From Thermoplasmata archaeon UBA61 (GTDB lineage: Archaea; Thermoplasmatota; Thermoplasmata; Lutacidiplasmatales; UBA184): a stretch of 64,000 nucleotides of DNA. Location of the stretch: NCBI GenBank assembly GCA_002503985.1, contig DASW01000002.1, forward strand, positions 336,024 to 400,023, read 5' to 3'. Position numbers and translations under genes: made by a program. The notes beneath the pieces are model-generated. The model was given only the letters and a program-made list of their open reading frames with translations. It made no database searches and was not told the origin of the DNA. This document shows, piece by piece, positions 58,034 through 64,000 of the stretch (position 1 is the stretch's first letter; each line of letters opens with the position of its first letter).

Positions 58034-58852
58034 ATGGCGACTCCGTTGCTCGCGTACCGCCCGTCGTTCTGGCAGACGTTCTGGACGAATGCGGTCATGG
58101 CCCCGCGCACGAGCCTCGGGTTCATGCGTGTCGACTTCGTCCTCGGGACCATCTTCATCGTCCCGCTAACCCAGATGGTCTTCTTCGCATTCGTTGTCCA
58201 GCTCGGGGGCGGCGGGGCCTCCGAGATCGCGTACACCGCCGTAGGCAATGCCGTGGCGACCGTGACCTACTCGAGCGTCTTCTCGGTCTGTCAGACCACC
58301 GATTCGGAAAAACAGCAAGGGACGATGGAGCATCTCCTCGTCTCCCCCGCGAACCGGTTCGCGCTCTACTTCGGGCGCGGCCTCATCCCGATCCTCATCT
58401 CCCTCGCCACGGTCGCCGTCGGGCTGACCTACGCCGCGCTGATCTACGGGGTCTCGATCCCGCTCGCGGTGTTCCCGACGCTCATCGTTTCGATCGTCCT
58501 GACGGCGTTCGCGATGGTCGGCTTCGGCCTCCTCCTGGGAGGCGTTGCCCTCTACCTGCGCACGTCGATCATCCTCGGGAACATCTTCCTCTTCGTCGGG
58601 CTGCTCCTATCGGGGGTGAACTTCCCTCTCTCCTCGTTACCCGTGCCGCTCCAGTGGGCGGGAGACGCGTTGCCATTGACGTGGGGACTCGCTGCGATCC
58701 GTGCCGCCGTCGCCGGCGAATCGCTGGGAAGTATTGCGGTCCTCTGGGGCGCCGTCGGGATTGCTGCCGTGGCCTCCTTCGGGGCGGCGGTCGGTCTATG
58801 GAAGGTGTTCGAGCGGCGGGCGCTCTCTACCGGTAGCATCGCGCGGTTCTAG
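58034..58852 (+). CDS. ABC-2 type exporter permease 2
   Basis: The 272-residue permease has six membrane segments and the ABC-2 loop SVCQTTDSEKQQGTMEHLLVSPANR, the DxExGTLE-like motif of this family, between segments 2 and 3. It starts 18 nt after permease 1. Together with the ATPase this makes a complete heterodimeric exporter. Confidence 0.87.
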   Translation: MATPLLAYRPSFWQTFWTNAVMAPRTSLGFMRVDFVLGTIFIVPLTQMVFFAFVVQLGGGGASEIAYTAVGNAVATVTYSSVFSVCQTTDSEKQQGTMEHLLVSPANRFALYFGRGLIPILISLATVAVGLTYAALIYGVSIPLAVFPTLIVSIVLTAFAMVGFGLLLGGVALYLRTSIILGNIFLFVGLLLSGVNFPLSSLPVPLQWAGDALPLTWGLAAIRAAVAGESLGSIAVLWGAVGIAAVASFGAAVGLWKVFERRALSTGSIARF

Positions 58853-58914
58853 TCGGTACGGACCTAGACCCACTTTGCGTCAACCTCTTGAAGGGAGCGC
58901 CGCTGGCGGCCTCG

Positions 58915-59394
58915 ATGCCGACCGAGCTCGACCTCCTACGGGAGCTCTACGAGTACAACTCGCGAACGAGGTCCAAGTACCTGGCCGCGATATGGAAGCT
59001 GCCGCCCCGCGCGCGGTATCGAGCCCGGGGAGCCTCCTTCCCTTCGCTCGTGGACATCTTCATGCACGTCCTCGATGCCTACCGCCAGTGGTTTATCATG
59101 GTCTATGCCGGCAAGGGCGAGCCCGAATGGTACCCTCTCGGGAAGCGGTACACCCGAGCCGAGGCCAGCCGTGAGATGCGATCGGTCGACCGCTTCGTTC
59201 GTAAAGTGCTCGGGGCTCTCAAGCCCCGAGATCTCGACCGATCCCTGAGCCTCCCGTGGCGTCCGTCCCGCACGATCGAGCTCCGCGTGTTACTGGTACA
59301 CATGATCGAGGAAGAGCTCCAACACCGGGGCGAGATGAACGCCCTCCTGTGGCAGGCTGGACGCGACCCGCCGGTCACCGGGTTCGACGACTAG
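58915..59394 (+). CDS. DinB-like protein
   Basis: This 159-residue four-helix-bundle protein has the DinB-type metal-binding arrangement: the first His in VDIFMHVLDAYRQW and a second in EEELQHRGEMNALLW near the C-terminus, with the third probably in the VHMIEEE helix. DinB proteins are often metal-dependent thiol-linked enzymes (mycothiol/bacillithiol transferases), but no thiol cofactor is evident here, so the role is open. I start at ATG 58915; a TTG nine codons upstream is the alternative. Confidence 0.82.
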   Translation: MPTELDLLRELYEYNSRTRSKYLAAIWKLPPRARYRARGASFPSLVDIFMHVLDAYRQWFIMVYAGKGEPEWYPLGKRYTRAEASREMRSVDRFVRKVLGALKPRDLDRSLSLPWRPSRTIELRVLLVHMIEEELQHRGEMNALLWQAGRDPPVTGFDD

Positions 59395-59455
59395 CCGGAA
59401 CACGGTGCGCTCCATTCCGCGACGATAGCTGCGACGAGGGCGCCACCGTTCCCTA

Positions 59456-59480
59456 CGCGCTCCTCGCAGTCGGTCATCGG
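59456..59480 (+). repeat. Short GC-rich intergenic repeat, copy A
   Basis: The core is close to CGCGCTCCTCGCGGTCGG followed by TCATCG, with one central substitution. It lies 62 nt after the DinB stop. See copies at 61945, 63599 and 63984. Confidence 0.6.
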
Positions 59481-59596
59481 ACGCGCGCGCCGCTTATCGG
59501 ACTCCCGAACGCAACGGGAGGTGCATTCATTGGAGGCCACGACGGACTATCCACCGCGTGTGACGAACCACGTACGAAACCGGGGAAGGAGGGGTC

Positions 59597-59625
59597 TTTA
59601 AATAGTCATTTAAATACTATATAAA
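59597..59625 (+). promoter_or_regulatory. Triple TATA promoter of tbp2
   Basis: TTTAAATA occurs at 59597-59604 and 59609-59616, exactly 12 bp apart as in tbp1, followed by TATATAAA at 59618-59625. The first box would place the transcript start near 59626, next to the GTG at 59631; the other two would overlap the start. Confidence 0.7.
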
Positions 59626-59630
59626 CATCC

Positions 59631-60311
59631 GTGACGCGAATTCGAATCGAGAACGTAGTGGCCTCTACCAGCCTCGGCGACGAACTGGACCTGCACGCGG
59701 TCGCTTCCACCCTCAGTGGGGCGGAGTACGAGCCCGAGCAGTTCCCCGGGGTCATCTACCGACTCAAGGAGCCCAAGACCGCCATCCTCCTGTTCCGCTC
59801 GGGCAAGGTTGTCTGCACCGGCGGGAAGAGCATGCGGCAGGTAGTCGAGTCGGTCCGTATCGTCTCGGAGATGATTCGTAAGGGCGGCCAGAAGATCCTC
59901 ATGCAACCGAAGATCCAGGTCCAGAACATCGTCGCAACCTCCGACCTGGAGAGCGAGATCAACCTGAACACGATCGCGGTCACACTCGGCCTCGACCGCG
60001 TGGAGTACGAGCCCGAGCAATTCCCCGGGCTGGTCTGCCGCCTGACGGAACCGCGCGTGGTGGTCCTCCTCTTCGGCAGCGGCAAGTTGGTCTGCACCGG
60101 CGCTCGTCGCCCTTCGGATGTCAGTCTCTCCATCGAGAAGATCACGAAGGAGCTCCAGGATGCGGGTCTCTTGCGCCGGGGTCGTAGCCGCGCGCGTTCG
60201 GAGGCGGACCGGGTCCCCCGGAGTTTCCGCTCGTCTGCCACGGTTCCGTCGTCATCCCTGTCGGATCTCGCCGCGAAGCCGGAAGACACCGCAACCGCCC
60301 TTGCTTCGTAA
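59631..60311 (+). CDS. tbp: TATA-binding protein TBP (copy 2) with C-terminal extension
   Basis: The first ~182 residues are a complete TBP with both YEPEQFPG repeats, nearly the same as copy 1 (14021). Changes are scattered, such as GGKSMRQVVES for GAKSMHEVEES. A further ~44 residues follow, basic then Ser/Ala/Thr-rich (RRGRSRARSEADRV ... SSATVPSSSLSD), likely disordered. The start is GTG, placed at the end of a triple TATA array. Copy 2 may serve different promoters or conditions; this is inference. Confidence 0.95.
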   Translation: MTRIRIENVVASTSLGDELDLHAVASTLSGAEYEPEQFPGVIYRLKEPKTAILLFRSGKVVCTGGKSMRQVVESVRIVSEMIRKGGQKILMQPKIQVQNIVATSDLESEINLNTIAVTLGLDRVEYEPEQFPGLVCRLTEPRVVVLLFGSGKLVCTGARRPSDVSLSIEKITKELQDAGLLRRGRSRARSEADRVPRSFRSSATVPSSSLSDLAAKPEDTATALAS

Positions 60312-60641
60312 TCGACCCCCGGTCCTCTCCAACCCGCATCTCGGCTTGGTTGGGGTCGCACGTCGGCTTCTCTGAAACGAGGCGTCCGGTCGATACCGGA
60401 ACGGGAAAAGGTCTGGGGGACCAGGTCGCGCCCCTCCCGGGAGTGGTCGCTCTTGCCCGACGAAAGCGGCGGGGAAGCACGCGGTCCAAGACCTCCGAAG
60501 ATGGTGGCCTTCGGCTGGACCGCGCACTCCTCGCGCCGGTCGTCGAGCGCCGGCTGGACGCGACGTAACCCAGGCTCCGGATCAGTTGGCGGAGATTGCA
60601 GCTCCGCTGAAAGCGCGCTCAACGAAGCGCGGGCAAGCTGT
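60312..60641. other. Intergenic region, no gene seen
   Basis: These 330 bp separate the tbp2 stop from the MFS stop (convergent). Open frames cross it on several frames but are Arg/Gly/Pro-rich and show no domain. An A-rich patch near 60400-60412 (GGGAAAAGG) is the only non-GC feature. Confidence 0.4.
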
Positions 60642-61871
60642 TCAAAAGGCTAACGTTCGGGTCCCTTGCAGAAGAATCCCGATCACCGCGCATCCCACGA
60701 ACCCGAAGGCCGTAACCTCCGTCAGCGCGGCAGGGCTCCATATGGTAGACAGCGCGCCGATTGCGAACGCGCCTGCGGTGCTGGTGATCCCTGTGAACAG
60801 GTAGTTGTTCCCCGAGATCCGTGCGAGCACTTCCGGGGCAAACCCTCCCTGCAAGTAGTTCGAGAAAGCCGTGATCCGTGCCGTCGTTGCCACGCCGATG
60901 AGAAACCAAGCGGCCGCACTAGCAATGACAGATCCGGTGACGAGTTCGACCCCGATCAGAACGGCTCCTGTTGTCAGAAGAGCGATGTTGCCGACCAGTC
61001 CGATAAGTCTTCGAGGGTTGAGCCTGCCCAAGATGATTCCGATGATGATTCCTCCGACCAGATAGGCCACGTAGAACCCGGCGAACGTGACTTGAGAGCT
61101 AGAAAAGAATCGGCCGACGTACAGGGTGAGCAGAAGCACCGGCGCTGCGATGAAGAACCCGTACGCCGATTGAAGGATCGCAAGGTGGCGAAGCGGCTTG
61201 CCGCTATCGCCCCTATAGAGCGCCCATCCCTCGAGGAAGCCCGTCAGGTAGGCGGGCTTCTTGGCGTTCGGTGTCGGGATAGGAAGTAGGAAGGCGAAAC
61301 CTGCCCCCACCGCCAGCAGACCGGCGTACAGGTACGACCCCCCCGCGACCCCGAACAAGGCGATGGTGATGCCGGCCGTGAAGTACATCGCGATGTCGAC
61401 GCCGCCGCCGATCGCGGTCCCCAGGCCGGTGACGGCGAACAGACGGTCCTTACTGAAGAGAAGCCGCGTGGCCGCCGAGTCGGCGGCCCAGGTAAAGTCC
61501 CAGAGGGCGGCCAATAGGACTACGATCGCAAGCAGGAGCGGTATCGTCAGGAGTCCGAGAACGTACGTCAGGCCGAGAGCGAGGGACGCGACGGCTTGGA
61601 TGGGATAGCACACCACGTAGACCCAGCGTTTGTCGCCGATTCGGTCGACGAGCGGACCGACCAGGAACGTCAACGTGTAGACCGCCGTCTCTACACCGAC
61701 GACGACCCCGGCGAGGAAGATCCCGTTCGTCAGTCGGAAGGAGAGCCAAAGAACGGTCGCCAGATAGACCGTGTACCCGACTCCGGCGGCAGTCCCTCTC
61801 GCTTGGAGCAACAAGAACGTGCGACTCTTGAGGAGAGGTAGAAGTCCGGTATCGCCCTCCGTCGCCGGCAT
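60642..61871 (-). CDS. MFS transporter
   Basis: This 409-residue carrier has about 12 hydrophobic segments, and the loop after the second segment reads LVDRIGDKRW, a shortened MFS motif A. Many positions are A/T-richer than the surrounding genes (for example around 60830-61060), so recent acquisition is possible. The substrate is unknown. The ATG at 61869-61871 (MPATEGD) is used; 23 codons further upstream are non-conserved. A GAAATACC element near 61913-61920 may be its TATA box. Confidence 0.87.
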   Translation of the reverse strand: MPATEGDTGLLPLLKSRTFLLLQARGTAAGVGYTVYLATVLWLSFRLTNGIFLAGVVVGVETAVYTLTFLVGPLVDRIGDKRWVYVVCYPIQAVASLALGLTYVLGLLTIPLLLAIVVLLAALWDFTWAADSAATRLLFSKDRLFAVTGLGTAIGGGVDIAMYFTAGITIALFGVAGGSYLYAGLLAVGAGFAFLLPIPTPNAKKPAYLTGFLEGWALYRGDSGKPLRHLAILQSAYGFFIAAPVLLLTLYVGRFFSSSQVTFAGFYVAYLVGGIIIGIILGRLNPRRLIGLVGNIALLTTGAVLIGVELVTGSVIASAAAWFLIGVATTARITAFSNYLQGGFAPEVLARISGNNYLFTGITSTAGAFAIGALSTIWSPAALTEVTAFGFVGCAVIGILLQGTRTLAF

Positions 61872-62246
61872 AATCGGACTGGTCAGAGACCCGCTCCCGT
61901 GGACGTGGCGGGGGTATTTCCGATTGCAGCCTTGGGACATCCCGCGCGCTGCTCGTGGTCGGCCATCGGGCGGGTACTCAGGGAAACCCTACACCGAGGA
62001 AAGCACCCGTGCTGGGGTGCGCCCATTCAAATTGGCTGTTGGATTCGTTCTACCGATAGGAGAAGGCCCGTCCAGAAACGATTGGCTCATCTTCCCACGC
62101 TTTCGGTCAATGGTGTCTGTCGCGCAACCCTCGCTTGCCCGCCCTCGCACGGGCAAGATTGCCATCAAGGGGTGGGTTTCCATGGGAGCGGTAGGTATTC
62201 CCGCTCGGAGTACATCGTCCTGACGTTCGGGAGCGATTTCGGAACC
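61872..62246. other. Divergent promoter region of the MFS gene and ftsZ, with repeat copy B and a hairpin
   Basis: These 375 bp contain repeat copy B (61945-61969) and an 8-bp inverted repeat, CTTGCCCG (62134-62141) / CGGGCAAG (62150-62157), 90-113 nt before the ftsZ ATG. A GGTATTCCC element near 62193-62201 is the only weak TATA candidate for ftsZ. Confidence 0.5.
61945..61969 (+). repeat. Short GC-rich intergenic repeat, copy B
   Basis: Core CGCGCTGCTCGTGGTCGG followed by CCATCGG, with three differences from the other copies. It lies in the divergent gap upstream of ftsZ. Confidence 0.5.
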
Positions 62247-63380
62247 ATGAAGGCCATCGTCCAGGAAGCGATTGCGAAACACCAGGAAAACCAGGCCCTG
62301 GTCGAGGAAAAGAAGCCGGCCGCGCCGGCCTATGCGAACCCCGACGACGCCGAACTGGCGAAGTTGGCGGAGACGCTGAGGGTCAACATCCGGATCGTCG
62401 GATGCGGTGGCGGCGGCTCGAACACGATCAACCGCTGTATGGAGGAGGGGATCCAAGGGGCCGAGATGTGCGCCCTCAATACCGACGCGAGACACCTGCT
62501 CATGATCCACGCCTCCCGCAAGATGCTCATTGGCCGTCGGACCACGAAGGGACTAGGTGCCGGCGCTCGCGCCGAGGTCGGAGAGGAAGCGGCTCGCGAG
62601 AACGAGGAGGAGATTAGTCAATTCCTTCGGGGGGCGCAAATGGTCTTTGTCACCGCGGGATTGGGGGGTGGGACCGGTACGGGCGCGGCGCACCTGGTCG
62701 CCCGACTAGCGAAGGAGCAGGGCGCGCTCGCCATGGGCGTGGTCACCCTCCCGTTCGCCGGCGAAGGCGCGCTCCGCATGGAGCAAGCCCGTGACGGGCT
62801 CGAGCGCCTGCGCCGAGTCTGCGACACCACCATCGTCATCCAGAACGACAAGCTCCTCGAGCTCGTCCCCCGGATGCCCATCGACTCCGCGTTCAAGCTC
62901 GCGGATGCGGTCCTGATGACCGCGATCAAGGGCATCACCGAGATCGTGACGAAGCCCGGCCTCGTGAACCTCGACTACGCCGACATCGTGACCGTCATGA
63001 AGGACGGCGGCGTCGCGCTCATCGGGCTCGGCGAGAGCGAGAGCACCACGGACCGGGTGACCGAGGCCGTGACGGAGGCGTTGACCTCGCCGCTCCTCGG
63101 GAGCGTAGAGCTCAAGGATGCGACAGGCGCCCTCGTCCAGGTCGTCGGAGGTCCCTCGATGACCGTTTCCGAGGCCGAGAAGGCCGCGGCGCTAGTCGGC
63201 GGGAAGATTTCGAAGCGGGCCCGGATCATCTGGGGCTGCTCGGTCAAGAACTCGCCCGAGATGGAGAACACCATCAAGGTGCTCCTCATCATCACCGGCG
63301 TCCGCGCCCAGAGCCTCCTCGGTCCGAAGGGAGGCTACGCCGCGGGAGAGTCCGAAGAGGTCATCGACCTCATCCGGTAG
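62247..63380 (+). CDS. ftsZ: Cell division protein FtsZ
   Basis: The 377-residue tubulin homologue polymerises at midcell. GTP-binding regions are IVGCGGGGSNTINR (residues ~50-63), the tubulin signature GGGTGTGAA (140-148) and the T7 catalytic loop NLDYAD (241-246). The N-terminus has a ~35-residue charged, flexible leader; the C-terminus is short (GYAAGESEEVIDLIR). The ATG at 62247 gives a normal length. No other division gene is nearby. Confidence 0.96.
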   Translation: MKAIVQEAIAKHQENQALVEEKKPAAPAYANPDDAELAKLAETLRVNIRIVGCGGGGSNTINRCMEEGIQGAEMCALNTDARHLLMIHASRKMLIGRRTTKGLGAGARAEVGEEAARENEEEISQFLRGAQMVFVTAGLGGGTGTGAAHLVARLAKEQGALAMGVVTLPFAGEGALRMEQARDGLERLRRVCDTTIVIQNDKLLELVPRMPIDSAFKLADAVLMTAIKGITEIVTKPGLVNLDYADIVTVMKDGGVALIGLGESESTTDRVTEAVTEALTSPLLGSVELKDATGALVQVVGGPSMTVSEAEKAAALVGGKISKRARIIWGCSVKNSPEMENTIKVLLIITGVRAQSLLGPKGGYAAGESEEVIDLIR

Positions 63381-63721
63381 GCGATAGGCGCGCCGCTCCC
63401 GTGACCTCCACGCCGAGGAGGAACTGTTTCCGACACTGGAAACGCACCCGTTCCAAAGGGGGTCGTCGCCAGGGTAGAACTGGCGAATACAACGGTGACA
63501 TGGTAATCGCCGCTTTTGGGGCCTCGCCGGACCCGGCGTCCAGAATGCGTGGGTTTCCAAACAGGGTGCAGCGTCGCGCCGACCTGCGCGCGGCTTTACG
63601 CGCTCCTCGCGATTGGTCATCGACGTGTGCATGCTTCCGTCCCCATAGACCCCGACAACGGAAAATCGCCGGTTCAAATCAAGTCTTAAGGGACGAGGGC
63701 CATGAAGGAGGGCGAGATAGA
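63381..63721. other. Intergenic region with two hairpins and repeat copy C
   Basis: These 341 bp follow ftsZ. Hairpin 1 is GTTTCC (63426-63431)/GGAAAC (63438-63443), and hairpin 2 is CGCCAG (63467-63472)/CTGGCG (63480-63485). Both lack a following T-run, so terminator function is unclear. Repeat copy C follows at 63551-63622, and TCTTAAGG (63684-63691) may be the TATA box of the small basic protein. Confidence 0.5.
63551..63622 (+). repeat. Intergenic repeat, long copy C
   Basis: These 72 bp run from GGGTTTCCAA to the core CGCGCTCCTCGCG and ATTGGTCATCG. It aligns over its full length with copy D. The shared 8-mer GCCGACCT is followed in both by exactly 26 bases ending CTCCTCGCG. Confidence 0.65.
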
Positions 63722-63937
63722 ATGCCCTACCGCGACCCCGAGAAGCGACGCGAATATGACCGACGGTACCGGGAGGCTACCCGCGCCAAGCAAAGTGAAT
63801 ATCAGCGACGGTACCGAGAGACCCACATAGAAGCGATTCGAAAGAAGAAGCGCGAATATCAACGCCGATGGGTCAAGGACCATCCCGATTATTTCCATAG
63901 ACGCTACGAAGAGAAGAAAAAGACCCGAAATGGGTAG
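63722..63937 (+). CDS. Small basic Tyr/Arg/Lys-rich protein
   Basis: This 71-residue protein has a repeated helical pattern: MPYRDPEKRREYDRRYREAT, then KQSEYQRRYRETH and KKREYQRRWVKDH. This looks like the short basic proteins found in phages and near HNH-type genes, which may bind nucleic acid. It lacks a nuclease motif. ATG 63722 is the first start of the repeated part. The codon use is more A/T-rich than that of ftsZ. Repeat copy D begins at its stop codon. Confidence 0.6.
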   Translation: MPYRDPEKRREYDRRYREATRAKQSEYQRRYRETHIEAIRKKKREYQRRWVKDHPDYFHRRYEEKKKTRNG

Positions 63938-64000
63938 GGTTTCGAACGGGGCACGGCACGGCGCCGACCTCCCCGCGGCCCCGCGCGCTCCTCGCGGTCG
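63937..64000 (+). repeat. Intergenic repeat, long copy D (cut by window end)
   Basis: This runs from GGGTTTCGAA, starting at the last base of the preceding stop codon, to CGCGCTCCTCGCGGTCG at the window end. It aligns with copy C with one single-base gap before the shared GCCGACCT. Confidence 0.6.

Larger units (their letters stand above)
59395..59630. other. Intergenic region with repeat copy A and the tbp2 promoter
   Basis: These 236 bp contain repeat copy A (59456-59480), an inverted pair near 59502-59520 (CTCCCG...CGGGAG) and the three tbp2 TATA boxes. No gene is visible. Confidence 0.6.

Noticed and set aside
63665..63690. T-loop-like GGTTCAAATC, suggesting a tRNA
   Set aside because: The flanking bases do not form the 5-bp T-stem, and no acceptor or anticodon arms can be drawn.

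Overview
The window looks like a chromosome segment of a GC-rich archaeon, most likely a heterotrophic Thermoplasmatota lineage. That placement is inferred from gene content and promoter style; no search was run. The information genes are archaeal: two TATA-binding proteins, an Orc1/Cdc6 initiator, RPA with its associated OB-fold protein, aIF1A, Bud32 kinase, the archaeal class I CCA enzyme and FtsZ. Many genes have an AT-rich TATA element centred about 26 nt before the start codon, so leaderless or nearly leaderless mRNAs seem to be the rule, and GTG starts are common. TPP riboswitches in archaea are known to me mainly from Thermoplasma relatives, which fits the one found here.

Layout. 0-1.4 kb: 2-oxoacid:ferredoxin oxidoreductase genes (delta, alpha, start of the next subunit). 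1.5-8.5 kb: two unrecognised proteins, an MFS carrier, an isochorismatase-like hydrolase, a U32 peptidase-like protein, a chorismate mutase-like protein, an HTH-10 regulator and an AmmeMemoRadiSam-type radical SAM enzyme. 8.5-14.6 kb: CCA enzyme, lipoyl synthase, Orc1/Cdc6, thymidylate kinase, TatD-like hydrolase and TBP1. 14.7-25.9 kb: mixed housekeeping genes (Nudix, alpha/beta hydrolase, ThiI-like PP-loop protein, acyl-CoA ligase, agmatinase family, Bud32, NAD(P)HX repair, aIF1A). 26-31 kb: a FixC-type flavoprotein, ETF subunits and an acyl-CoA dehydrogenase, a coherent fatty-acyl electron-transfer module, next to LarB. 31-38.3 kb: coiled-coil protein, FKBP, RPA operon, PyrF, glycosyltransferase, PdxS.

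38.4-42.3 kb: a TPP riboswitch, a 14-codon leader ORF and a thiBPQ thiamine transporter operon, followed by aconitase (42.4-45.1 kb). 45-49.5 kb: methyltransferases, a VOC protein, membrane proteins and a small P-loop kinase. 49.5-56 kb: a catabolic cluster with a glycyl radical enzyme that matches trans-4-hydroxy-L-proline dehydratase at every active-site position I can recall, its radical SAM activase, an APC amino-acid permease and an MFS carrier. 56-59.4 kb: an ABC-2 type exporter and a DinB protein. 59.4-64 kb: TBP2 (with a C-terminal extension), an MFS carrier, FtsZ and a short basic protein, with four same-orientation copies of a short GC-rich repeat between them.

The most interesting points are the HypD-like operon in an archaeon, the TPP riboswitch coupled to a leader ORF, and the parallel multi-TATA promoters of the two TBP genes, which suggest autoregulation. 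I saw no tRNA, rRNA, CRISPR array or intact insertion sequence.
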